Positions 8,784 through 17,077 of a DNA stretch of 64,000 bases are shown in pieces (within the stretch, counting starts at the first letter, position 1; every line of letters starts with the position of its first letter). The DNA is taken from NCBI GenBank assembly GCA_023489435.1, contig JAMDCA010000020.1:35677-99676 (forward strand), given 5' to 3'. Source of the DNA: Thermoplasmatota archaeon. Lineage in GTDB: Archaea; Thermoplasmatota; Thermoplasmata; Thermoplasmatales; Thermoplasmataceae. The position numbers and the translations under genes were made by a program. The notes under the pieces were generated by a model. It did not search any database, had not been told where the DNA came from, and saw nothing but the letters and a program-made list of their open reading frames with translations.

Positions 8784-9377
8784 ATGGACTGGGATATAGC
8801 ATATGAAAACGGAGACTACAGAAAACACTGGAATTCTTCACATCCTTCACCAGAACTGGTCTGTCATATTTCTTCTATGCAAAGCCCTTAGACCAAGGAA
8901 TTTCTGGACATTGGCTGTGGAACTCGAGAAGATACTATTTTTGTATCTAATTTTTTCATGCATTCTGTGGGAATCGACATCAGCTTGAAGGCTTTAGCAC
9001 ATGCAGCCGCAAAAACCGGCTCTACGGGATCAAAGGCAAAATTCATTCAAGGGGACATAGGGGCCCTTCCTTTTGAGAGTTCAAGATTCAGCATGGTTTC
9101 GGATAGGTGATGCATGCATAATCTTTCCTTTGAGATGTGGGCATCATGTGAAAAAGAAGTTTACAGGGTGCTGAAACTCGGTGGCGTTTTCTTCTTGAGG
9201 GGTGCAAGAAAAATTCCATCCTATGTTACGAATTTAACTTTCATTGAGCAGGAGAATGTTGAAAAATATTTCACCTCAAATCGCTGGAAAATCGCCGGGC
9301 CATTTAACTTCACAATGTTCTCTGATGCAGAGGATGGTTTCCCTCTTTCCAATCTATTCGTTTTGAATAAATTGTAA
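8784..9377 (+). pseudogene. SAM-dependent methyltransferase pseudogene with two in-frame stops
   Basis: One continuous frame of 198 codons encodes a class I methyltransferase. It runs from MDWDIAYENGDYRKHW through the SAM-binding motif EFLDIGCGTRED, an acidic ribose contact GIDIS, and IQGDIGALPFESSRF, to the C-terminal strand LKLGGVFFLRGARK. The frame is interrupted by TAG at 8889-8891 just before motif I and by TGA at 9108-9110 after SDR, where relatives have a glycine. There is no frameshift. Two nonsense mutations suggest a recently inactivated gene. Readthrough is possible but nothing in the sequence supports it. Confidence 0.75.
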
Positions 9378-9440
9378 TTGTTATCAGCTTGCCCAAATAT
9401 CGCCCAACAAATTTAAGATTGTTTCAACAATCCTTGATTC

Positions 9441-10415
9441 ATGGTACGAAAGAAGATTTCACTTATAGGCGCAGGAAACGTAGGCGCTTCCCTTGCCCAG
9501 TTTCTTGCACTGAAGGAACTTGGTGACGTATATTTATTCGATGTTGTGGACGGAGTGCCTGAAGGAAAGGCATTGGACATTCTCGAAGGAAACCCGCACT
9601 GGGGTGCCGATGTCAAAGTCAAAGGCTTCACTACCGCAGATCCATCAGCTTACAAGAACCTTGAAAATTCAGATGTCATTGTTATCACTGCCGGGCTTGC
9701 CAGAAAGCCTGGAATGTCCAGAGATGATCTCCTGAACAAGAATGTTGAAATCATGGCTTCCATCGCCAAAAATGTAAAAAAATACTCTCCCGGTTCTAGG
9801 GTTGTAATAGTATCAAACCCTGCTGATGTAATGGCATACGCTTTCCACAAAGCGTCTGGGATTAAGGCAGAAAACATAATGGGGCTTGGAGGTTCACTGG
9901 ACAGTGCAAGGTTCAGAGCATTCCTTGCTGAGGAACTTTCAGTGTCAGTGGAGGACGTGAACGCATTTGTCATTGGAGGACACGGCGACGACATGGTTCC
10001 CTTCATCAGGTATTCCAATGTCGCGGGAATCCCAATTACATCTCTCCTCTCAAAAGAAAAGATTGAAGAGATTGTAAAAAGGACCAGGTTTGGTGGCGGA
10101 GAAATCGTCAATTACCTCAAAACCGGTAGTGCATATTATGCACCTGGTGTCTCCATCACAGCAATGGTTGAATCCATCATAAAAGACAAAAAGAGAGTTA
10201 TTCCTTGTGCAGCCTATCTTTCTGGAAGCCATGCAAAGCACTATGGTGCTGAGGGCATATTTATAGGCCTTCCCATTAAGATTGGGGAAAGTGGTGTAGA
10301 GCAGATTTATGACATGGACTTCAACCCTGATGAGAAAGCACTTTGGGTAAAAACTGTTGAATCGGTCAAATCCAGCTGCCAGAAAGTTGATGATTTCCTG
10401 AAAACATCAAACTAA
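9441..10415 (+). CDS. mdh: Malate dehydrogenase (LDH/MDH family)
   Basis: The enzyme interconverts malate and oxaloacetate with NAD(P). The Rossmann loop is GAGNVG (10-15) and Asp34 at the end of strand 2 favours NAD. ARKPGMSR (87-94) holds Arg88 and Arg94; the residues here are those of malate rather than lactate dehydrogenases. Arg157 lies in SARFR and the catalytic His181 in GGHGDD. Length (324) is normal. It is a single gene that converges, with a four-base overlap, on queC. Confidence 0.95.
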   Translation: MVRKKISLIGAGNVGASLAQFLALKELGDVYLFDVVDGVPEGKALDILEGNPHWGADVKVKGFTTADPSAYKNLENSDVIVITAGLARKPGMSRDDLLNKNVEIMASIAKNVKKYSPGSRVVIVSNPADVMAYAFHKASGIKAENIMGLGGSLDSARFRAFLAEELSVSVEDVNAFVIGGHGDDMVPFIRYSNVAGIPITSLLSKEKIEEIVKRTRFGGGEIVNYLKTGSAYYAPGVSITAMVESIIKDKKRVIPCAAYLSGSHAKHYGAEGIFIGLPIKIGESGVEQIYDMDFNPDEKALWVKTVESVKSSCQKVDDFLKTSN

Positions 10416-11125
10416 TCTCTTTTTTTCAGGTAATCCTGGTAAAAGCCAGGATATTTTTTATATTTAACAGGGTCTTTCAGACCCGCTTCCTTGAAACCCT
10501 GCAACCTCAGTATGCAAGAATCACACTGGCCGCATGCTTCTTCACCCCCTTCATAGCAGGAAGTGGTGAATTCGTACGGCACACCAAGATCTGTTCCAAG
10601 TTTGATTATTTCTGACTTTTTCAGGAATTGAAGGGGGACATGTATCCTGAACCCTTCTTCCAGGCCTGATTTTGTTCCAAGATTTAGGGCACGTTCAAAG
10701 GCGTTATAAAAGCCCGGCCTGCAATCTGGATATCCGGAATAGTCAATTGCATTGGCACCGATAAAAACATGCCTTGCTCCAATGCTCTCTGCATAAGAGG
10801 CAGCAATAGAAAGGAAGATTATATTCCTGGAAGGAACGTATGTATTTGGAATTTCATTGCTGATTTCATTCAGTTCTCTTCTCTGTACCTCCCCATGACC
10901 CGTAAGTGCGCTCTTCGCAATATGTCTGAGGTCTATTTCGGAAATTACCCTTTCCACGCCAAAGTGTTCAGCTATCTTTCTCGATGAATCAAGTTCCCTC
11001 TCGTGCCTCTGTCCATAACTGAAACTGATTGCATGGCATTCAAAGCCCTTTGATAGGGCAATTGCAAGCACAGTTGCAGAATCAAGGCCACCGGAAAGCA
11101 GGCAGACAGCTCTTTCATTCTGCAT
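10412..11125 (-). CDS. queC: 7-cyano-7-deazaguanine synthase QueC
   Basis: QueC makes preQ0, the precursor of archaeosine in archaeal tRNA. The PP-loop SGGLDS stands at residues 11-16 and the C-terminal zinc cysteines at CYEGGEEACGQCDSC. I chose the ATG at 11125 because it places the PP-loop at the normal distance from the start and overlaps queD by only 11 bases; a longer frame from 11173 would overlap queD by 59 bases. queD is directly upstream, so the two form a preQ0 operon. queE and the folE-type gene are not in this window. Confidence 0.93.
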   Translation of the reverse strand: MQNERAVCLLSGGLDSATVLAIALSKGFECHAISFSYGQRHERELDSSRKIAEHFGVERVISEIDLRHIAKSALTGHGEVQRRELNEISNEIPNTYVPSRNIIFLSIAASYAESIGARHVFIGANAIDYSGYPDCRPGFYNAFERALNLGTKSGLEEGFRIHVPLQFLKKSEIIKLGTDLGVPYEFTTSCYEGGEEACGQCDSCILRLQGFKEAGLKDPVKYKKYPGFYQDYLKKRD

Positions 11126-11594
11126 TGAATGGCAGCTCCTGGCAGGTACATTGTCCAGGGCCCTCATAAACACAAATATTGATTCTTTTAAGATTCTTGT
11201 ACTGCTTGAGTTTGGTTCTCATCTGCTCTGCAATGTAATCTGCAATCATCTCGCTTGAAGTGATTTTCCTTTCCAGCATGTACACGTCGCTGATTGGAAA
11301 CCTGAACTGCTTGTCACCATATGTTACAAAGCATTCCTTGGTGTTGCACGTTATCATTGACATGCTTGAGCTTTCGGGAAGAAGTACTTTGTGATCAAAG
11401 GTGTCAACTAATCTTCTGAGGGCACTTTTCACTATGCCATAGTCTATTAGAATGCCATCTCTTGGTTCGCCTTCGAGTTCCAGATCCACGGTATAGTCAT
11501 GTCCGTGAAGCCTGGAGCATTTTTCTATGGAGGGAATGAAATGAGCTGCGGAAAAATTAATTCTGTTGTGTGCACCTTCAACCCTTAGTATCAT
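11115..11594 (-). CDS. queD: 6-carboxytetrahydropterin synthase, QueD/PTPS family
   Basis: The 159-residue protein has the zinc ligands His18 (SAAHF) and His30/His32 (LHGHDY), the catalytic Cys26, and the C-terminal CVYEGPGQ with the pterin-anchoring glutamate. It precedes queC with an overlap, so it belongs to the preQ0/archaeosine pathway, where it converts dihydroneopterin triphosphate to carboxytetrahydropterin. Some archaeal members instead serve other pterin pathways; gene order argues against that here. Confidence 0.9.
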   Translation of the reverse strand: MILRVEGAHNRINFSAAHFIPSIEKCSRLHGHDYTVDLELEGEPRDGILIDYGIVKSALRRLVDTFDHKVLLPESSSMSMITCNTKECFVTYGDKQFRFPISDVYMLERKITSSEMIADYIAEQMRTKLKQYKNLKRINICVYEGPGQCTCQELPFNAE

Positions 11595-11747
11595 GGTACT
11601 CTTGAATTGATTCGAATATTAAATATCTTCATAGACTGACTCGAATAAAATGGATGATATCGTATTTAGCAAAGAAAAGAATTAGGTTGTGGAAATGCTG
11701 AAAATGACTCAAAATAAATACTACCTAAGAATTATGGACTAACATCT

Positions 11748-11822
11748 GGGCGGGTGGCCTAGTCAGGATATGGCAGCAGCCTCCTAAGCTGCAGGTCGGG
11801 GGTCCGAATCCCTCCCCGCCCG
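11748..11822 (+). tRNA. tRNA-Arg (CCT)
   Basis: The acceptor stem GGGCGGG pairs with CCCGCCC, the anticodon stem GCAGC/GCTGC holds the loop CTCCTAA with anticodon CCT, and the T-loop is standard. The discriminator base is G at 11822 and no CCA is encoded. A T-run follows directly and can serve as terminator. No intron is seen. Confidence 0.95.
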
Positions 11823-11881
11823 TTTTTTCTGCATGAAATTTTGGAATTCTATTATTGCTGCTTATATGTGCAATCAGTGTT

Positions 11882-12404
11882 GTGGGTCCAAAGAAATACC
11901 GCCGAAAGGATTTTGTCATCAGGCTATCCGAAGCAGGTGACTTTAAGGAATCTAGCGAAACCTTTGCCGAAGTGGCAAGGGAGAAATTTATCTTAACGCT
12001 GAGGAACCGTCGCCAGACATACTGGAAGTCTGGAACGAACGCTGGAAAAAATGGCGCAAACACGATGTTTTGCGTTGCCCAATGCGAGAGCAGGTTTGCA
12101 GGTAGCTTTCATACCGATATCATATTCCAGATCGCCAAAAACAGCGCATATCATTAATCTGGGAATGTGGCTGGTCAAGGATCGTGGGGGACAGGGAATG
12201 AATAGTGCACTGATTGATTATGCAATAGGATGAGTCAGGCAGGTCCCCGAAATCAGGGAAATCATCCTAGGGGTATTGAATGTCACTCCAAGGGTGATTG
12301 CTCTTTCCAGAAGGTTCGGTTTTCATATAGAAGGCTGCTACAGGAATATCGTAATGGTTCAGAAAAAACCTGTCGATGAGGTGCTTATGGCCTGTGATTT
12401 ATAA
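11882..12404 (+). pseudogene. GNAT acetyltransferase pseudogene
   Basis: Fragments of one acetyltransferase are spread over different frames. The first reads KDFVIRLSEAGDF to VAREKF, the next NAEEPSPDILEVWNERW, then LGMWLVKDRGGQGMNSALI, which is the acetyl-CoA pyrophosphate-binding motif A, and last RVIALSRRFGFHIEGCYR, the typical C-terminal GNAT strand. At least two frameshifts and a stop separate them. It lies between tRNA-Arg and pcn and is clearly dead. Confidence 0.75.
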
Positions 12405-12423
12405 ATAAATATTTTAAAATGGT

Positions 12424-13170
12424 TTACTGTTCCATTCTGGGTGCCAGAAGGAATGAACCTTTTATTGCATTGGGTGCAGCCTTGCCCTGTCCGAAATTGA
12501 ACTCAATGGTCAGGGGATAATCGTCCTTGAAGCTCAACTTAAGTTCCTCGGTTGAAGCAAGAGACTTCACAAGCTTAAGCAGATACTCAAGGGGATATGA
12601 ACTCTTGATGGGGGTCGAGCACTGGATTTCCTTAATCATGTCCTTTGTGAGAACCATTTCTGATTCTTCAGAATCGGATGAGGATCTCGCCCTGAAATCC
12701 TCAGATGTGAGGCTGAACTTGATTGAGTCTGAAACATCCTCAGCAGCCTTCAACCCCCTCTCAAGCTCTGTCTTGCCCAGGACAACAAAGAACTCCGAGT
12801 TTATCTGCGGTATTCTTGGAGTTGTGACTGTGCTGTTGTCCAGCAGTGAAATGCTCTTCACAATGTTGTTGATTTCAAATTTTAGCTTTTCCTTCTCCTT
12901 TGCGAGGGAAACCATATCATTGCTGTTCGCAAGTCTGATCACGGATTTTAGCCGTTCCACATCAAGTGCAATTTCTTCTTCCCCTTCCGTTTGAAATTCT
13001 GAAAATACATCCTTGGGCACATTGATGCTAATCATTGCAACGTGTGCCGGGTCCACTGCAATAACTGATATTCCGCCGGCATCAATCTTGAATTTAGCTT
13101 CTGTAACAACAGTGTTCAGAAGATCTGCAATTTCTTTGAGATTTTTAACTGATATTGTAAGTCGCAGCAT
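12424..13170 (-). CDS. pcn: DNA polymerase sliding clamp PCNA
   Basis: The 248-residue protein is the trimeric clamp that tethers replicative polymerase, FEN1, ligase and others to DNA. The N-terminal LKEIADLLNTVVTEAKFKID and the loop VDPAHVAMISI are family hallmarks, the interdomain region lies near residues 115-135, and the C-terminal LAPRME ends the protein as usual. There is a single copy in this window. A run of six serines and acids near 165-175 is a longer linker than usual. Confidence 0.94.
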   Translation of the reverse strand: MLRLTISVKNLKEIADLLNTVVTEAKFKIDAGGISVIAVDPAHVAMISINVPKDVFSEFQTEGEEEIALDVERLKSVIRLANSNDMVSLAKEKEKLKFEINNIVKSISLLDNSTVTTPRIPQINSEFFVVLGKTELERGLKAAEDVSDSIKFSLTSEDFRARSSSDSEESEMVLTKDMIKEIQCSTPIKSSYPLEYLLKLVKSLASTEELKLSFKDDYPLTIEFNFGQGKAAPNAIKGSFLLAPRMEQ

Positions 13171-13253
13171 AATTTACACCAATAGATTCAACTAAGCCAG
13201 AGATAATTAAATGGAACATAATTAAGGCTTTTCCTCTCTCCATTTGTAGGCAC

Positions 13254-13847
13254 CTACTTTCTCAGGAACACGAACCCGGTGTAAACAGGCCAGATGCCGA
13301 GCATAACTGCCTCAACAAATTCATAGAAGCCCAAACCAAGATAAGTACTGATAACGCCGAAATCCTCCAATATTCCGGCGATGATGAAAATCAGCCCTAT
13401 AATGGAGGTTATAATCCCCAATGTCCTCTTATAGCTGTTTTCAAGTGTTCCCCTGGTTGTACAGAACAAAATTATCCCAATTGGGAAAAGAATGAAATAT
13501 ACAAGTGCAAAAATCAGGTGGAATGGTTCATGATGTTCGGTGAATATCCCAACTAGACCAAGGGATAATCCCGATATTATCAGCATTGCAGAAACAGGAA
13601 TACTGGCCAGTTTCATTTTACGAAGACCAATGATGAAGATGAGGTTGGCCAGGGCCTCAAAAACTAAGCCCCCATTGAACAGGTATGAATAATTGTTAAC
13701 ACCCAAATCGCTTAGAGCGCTGGTTCTCCAGTTAAACCATGGTGACAGAAGAATGTCAACCACAACAAGTCCAATTGCAATTACTGGTCCAATAATACCA
13801 AAGAACATGAACCATCGGTAAGAGGAATGCACTCCCGTCTCATCCAT
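13254..13847 (-). CDS. DUF998 family membrane protein
   Basis: The 197-residue protein has six predicted membrane segments and the DUF998 signature: a first helix, then SPWFNWRTSALSDLGV with the conserved W, S, D and G, and a central HEPFH between helices 3 and 4. The function of the family is unknown. The gene is alone between pcn and gdhA and probably has its own promoter. Confidence 0.75.
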   Translation of the reverse strand: MDETGVHSSYRWFMFFGIIGPVIAIGLVVVDILLSPWFNWRTSALSDLGVNNYSYLFNGGLVFEALANLIFIIGLRKMKLASIPVSAMLIISGLSLGLVGIFTEHHEPFHLIFALVYFILFPIGIILFCTTRGTLENSYKRTLGIITSIIGLIFIIAGILEDFGVISTYLGLGFYEFVEAVMLGIWPVYTGFVFLRK

Positions 13848-13990
13848 ATGAGTGTACCTTGAGTCTCGCTATAAATCTTTCATTGAAATGTGACCCGTGA
13901 TATAGGGAAACACGCGAAATATTCACGTGAAAGATTCAATTACTCCACGGACATCTCCAACGGTCTTAATTGAAGACATAAGGTGACAAA

Positions 13991-15241
13991 ATGCCGGAAA
14001 ATTTGGATCCATTCGAAATAGCATTGGAACAGCTTAACAAGGCTGCCAAAGTTATGAAATTGGACAAGCAAGCTCTCTCCTTATTGAGCTCTCCCAAGGC
14101 AATCCTTGAGGTTAGCATACCTATAAGGATGGACGACGGAGAAACAAAGGTATTCAAAGGATTCAGAGTAAGGTATAATAATGCCCGTGGGCCAGCCAAG
14201 GGAGGAATCAGATTCCACCCAGCTGAAACGCTTTCAACCGTGAAGGCACTTTCTGCTTGGATGACCTGGAAGACCGCTATAACAAACCTTCCACTCGGTG
14301 GAGGAAAAGGCGGCATTATTTGCGATCCAAAATCAATGAGTGAAGGCGAATTGGAGAGACTCAGCAGAGGATACATCAGGGCTGTTGCAGATTTCATTGG
14401 CCCAGAGATAGATGTCCCCGCTCCGGATGTTTACACAACACCACAGATTATGGCCTGGATGATGGATGAATACGAAACCATAGTCAGGAGAGCTGCACCA
14501 GGTGTCATAACCGGAAAACCAATTGAAAACTGGGGTTCACTTGGAAGAGGAGACGCCACAGCTAGAGGTGGAATGTTTGTACTCAGGGAAGCAGCCAAAA
14601 CACTGAATATGGACCTTGGAAAAGCCAAAGCAGCTATACAGGGATTTGGAAATGCAGGCCAGTTTGCACTTAAACTCATAACCGAAATGTACAAGACAAA
14701 GGTCGTTGCAGTTTCTGACACAAAGGGTGGAATATATCTAGAATCCGGAATAGATTACAATAAGCTACTTGAGCACAAGAAGAAAACTGGCACGGTCCAG
14801 AATTTTCCGGGTGCAAAAAACATTACCAATGAGGATCTTCTTGAACTGGGAGTGGATATTCTCATACCTGCTGCTATCGAGAACCAGCTCAGGGCGGACA
14901 ATGCAGGCAAGATTAAGGCAAAAGTCATAATGGAGCTGGCAAATGGCCCCACAACCCCTGATGCTGATGAGATCTTCCACAAGAACAATGTCCTGGTTCT
15001 ACCAGACTTCCTCTCCAATGCAGGAGGAGTTACCGTATCTTACTTCGAGTGGGTGCAGAACCAGGAAGGTTACTACTGGACAGAGGAAGAGGTTCACCAG
15101 AAACTTGACCAGAAAATGACAGAAGCCACTCACGCGGTACTGGCGGCCTCAAAGGCATACAATGTAGACCCCAGGACAGCAGCCTACACGGTTTCTGTAA
15201 AGAGAGTGGCCGACGCGATGAAGTACAGAGGATGGTATTGA
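13991..15241 (+). CDS. gdhA: Glutamate dehydrogenase
   Basis: The enzyme links glutamate to 2-oxoglutarate and ammonia. Residues include the substrate-binding GGIRFHP (71-77), the catalytic lysine in PLGGGKGGI (101-109), and the coenzyme loop GFGNAG in the C-terminal Rossmann domain. Length 416 is that of hexameric archaeal enzymes. A ribosome-binding-like AGGTGA precedes the ATG by about six bases. Coenzyme preference cannot be fixed by eye. Confidence 0.95.
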   Translation: MPENLDPFEIALEQLNKAAKVMKLDKQALSLLSSPKAILEVSIPIRMDDGETKVFKGFRVRYNNARGPAKGGIRFHPAETLSTVKALSAWMTWKTAITNLPLGGGKGGIICDPKSMSEGELERLSRGYIRAVADFIGPEIDVPAPDVYTTPQIMAWMMDEYETIVRRAAPGVITGKPIENWGSLGRGDATARGGMFVLREAAKTLNMDLGKAKAAIQGFGNAGQFALKLITEMYKTKVVAVSDTKGGIYLESGIDYNKLLEHKKKTGTVQNFPGAKNITNEDLLELGVDILIPAAIENQLRADNAGKIKAKVIMELANGPTTPDADEIFHKNNVLVLPDFLSNAGGVTVSYFEWVQNQEGYYWTEEEVHQKLDQKMTEATHAVLAASKAYNVDPRTAAYTVSVKRVADAMKYRGWY

Positions 15242-15298
15242 CCATCTCCAAATTTTTTTATTGACATAACTGCTACAGGTTGGCAGACAGACAGTTGA

Positions 15299-15370
15299 GC
15301 GGGCGTAGTGTAGAGGTTATCACAGGAGCTTCCCAAGCTCTTGACCCGGGTTCAAATCCCGGCGCCCGCA
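15299..15370 (+). tRNA. tRNA-Gly (CCC)
   Basis: The acceptor stem GCGGGCG pairs with CGCCCGC, the anticodon loop TTCCCAA gives CCC, and the discriminator is A at 15370. The D- and T-arms are regular and no intron is visible. It follows gdhA by 57 bases. Confidence 0.93.
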
Positions 15371-15474
15371 TCCTTTAAAATGCAAATTCCTATATTTTAA
15401 ATCAGAAGTTAAGGAAAGTTGTTTATCATATTCTTCCAAAATGCAGTCAGAAATCTGCAATGAATTATATTTTA

Positions 15475-15745
15475 ACATCGTGAGCGGGAAATCCCACATC
15501 CTTCAGGGGTGGGATGGGAGCGAACCAAAATTTATTAGGCGATTGCAGATAATCTGCTGTTCGCTGGCAGACATAAGTGAAAGTGGTCGGATCGCATATT
15601 GCTCCATGCGTGCCTGCATCCGTAAAGTCAGATGGCTGAGCATGGAGAACACAGTACCTTCGGGCCGAGGGGAATTCAAGCCTGTGGAGACTCCGCCAGC
15701 AGCCGTAGAAGCAGGAAGCCCATGGATTTATTCGTGGGAGGAGGT
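15475..15745 (+). mobile_element. Deleted IS200/IS605-type element (tnpB 3' relic)
   Basis: Two hairpins typical of IS200/IS605 ends bracket this stretch. The left one is ATCCCAC at 15491-15497 paired with GTGGGAT at 15509-15515. The right one is CCCATGGA at 15719-15726 paired with TTCGTGGG at 15731-15738, with the loop TTTA. Just inside the right hairpin a frame reads TPPAAVEAGSP, which is the usual C-terminal end of TnpB. The rest of tnpB is gone. The remaining unit of about 270 bp resembles the small palindrome-bearing derivatives that IS605-type transposases can move in trans. The full-length tnpB at 27502-28755 ends in a similar hairpin. Confidence 0.6.
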
Positions 15746-15923
15746 CACAAGGCTCTGTGTATCAGGTTTATTTCTTCGTATGCAGTTGGCCCTTATCCGC
15801 AATTGCCACAAGGGCACACTTCAATTTATTAACTCTACTGATGAATTATAAGAAATTCTATGGCTTCTGGTTCTTCGACATCACGGGTATGGCGAAACAT
15901 ATTCATCATAAGTTGGATATTGA

Positions 15924-16733
15924 ATGCACATGGATAGATTGAAAGTCTGCATGTCCGGGGTTTCAGGGTGGGCAGGAAGGGCATTGGTTCCAGCTATCAT
16001 AGAATCAGACGATATGGAACTGGTGGGGGCCGTCTCTAGAAAATACGCAGAAAAGCCCCTCTCGGATGTAACTGGGAACTTGACCCATAAACTTACAATC
16101 TCAGGATCAGTCGAGCAAGCCCTGAAAGTGAAAACAGACGTGTTGATCGACTATACTTCTCCAGAGGCTGTGAAAGACAACATTTTGGCTGCGGTAAAAA
16201 AAGGCGTTCATTGCGTTGTAGGGAGTTCCGGCCTTACAGATGGCGATTATCGGGAAATAGATGAAGCTAGCAAGATCAGCAAAGTTGGGGTGGTAGCAGC
16301 GGGAAATTTTGCCATTTCAGCAGCACTTCTTCTCCGTTTTGCCACGATGGCCGCCAGGTACATGCCAAGCTGGGAAATTTTGGATTACGCATCTGACGGA
16401 AAACCTGATGCACCCAGTGGTACGGCAAGGGAACTGGCATACAGGCTTTCCAAAGCAGGAAATCCTAAGTTTGAAGTCCCACCGGAAAAGATAATCGGGC
16501 CAAAAGAGAGCAGAGGCTTGACTCTCAACGGCAACCAGATTCACTCGATAAGGCTGCCCGGGCATGTAATTGGGGCCGAGGTAATATACGGGAAACCCGA
16601 CGAAAGGCTGATATTGAAGTATGACGGTGGAAGCGGGGCTGCCCCTTACATAGAGGGCACGTTTCTTGCAGTTAGGAAAGTAAATGGGATGGTTGGCCTG
16701 ACAAGGGGCCTTGACAACCTGCTTGATCTGTAA
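15924..16733 (+). CDS. dapB: 4-hydroxy-tetrahydrodipicolinate reductase
   Basis: DapB reduces hydroxy-tetrahydrodipicolinate in the lysine/diaminopimelate pathway. The nucleotide-binding loop GVSGWAGRA spans residues 12-20 and the substrate motif KPDAPSGTA spans 160-168, with Lys160 in the catalytic position. The two histidines that normally come just before this lysine in bacterial enzymes are replaced by a Tyr-Ala-Ser-Asp-Gly stretch. That is a real difference from the textbook active site. An ATG at 15930 is an alternative start. No other lysine gene is adjacent. Confidence 0.85.
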   Translation: MHMDRLKVCMSGVSGWAGRALVPAIIESDDMELVGAVSRKYAEKPLSDVTGNLTHKLTISGSVEQALKVKTDVLIDYTSPEAVKDNILAAVKKGVHCVVGSSGLTDGDYREIDEASKISKVGVVAAGNFAISAALLLRFATMAARYMPSWEILDYASDGKPDAPSGTARELAYRLSKAGNPKFEVPPEKIIGPKESRGLTLNGNQIHSIRLPGHVIGAEVIYGKPDERLILKYDGGSGAAPYIEGTFLAVRKVNGMVGLTRGLDNLLDL

Positions 16734-17077
16734 ACGAGCTAGAAGTTATTGAAAATTAGAAAAATAAAATTTAGAACTTGAGGTGCTCCCCGTTGGTCTC
16801 TGCCGATAGAAAGGCTGCCCGCAATCAGGAGGAATACAGTGCTCCAGTTCCCAAGGAAAAAGCTTCCGTTGAAGCCTGGCCCAAACCAGCCCCTTCTTTT
16901 CCTTGTTTGGGAATTTCCTCCTAAATTTTTTGTTAAAAGTATAGTACCGAGTTCCTTTGAATCGTTGGTGCGAACCGATATTTTCAGCTTTGAATCTACT
17001 TTAAGGCTGTAAGCTAAACTGAATAAATTCATTTTTCACATGGGCAATTTTTTATTGTTTGATTAATTTATATTAAA
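16734..17077. other. 344-bp stretch with no supported gene
   Basis: A 97-codon open frame lies on the minus strand (16739-17032) but shows no recognisable family. Its hydrophobic C-terminal part comes without a plausible protein architecture and its composition is not clearly coding. The right end is A/T-rich and holds a TATA-like TTAATTTATATTAA just before the next gene's GTG start. I see no RNA gene or repeat here. Confidence 0.4.

Noticed and set aside
8784-9377. Idea that the in-frame TAG encodes pyrrolysine
   Set aside because: Pyrrolysine is known in methylamine methyltransferases, which are a different fold; here the TAG is accompanied by a TGA and no Pyl genes are seen in the window.
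15441-15851. 136-codon plus-strand frame as an independent gene
   Set aside because: Its second half is the C-terminal end of TnpB and its bases form the end hairpins of an IS605-type relic; the first half has no protein character.
16739-17032. 97-codon minus-strand frame
   Set aside because: No recognisable fold, no operon partner, and an unlikely mix of Gly/Trp/Phe segments; noted only as a gap.
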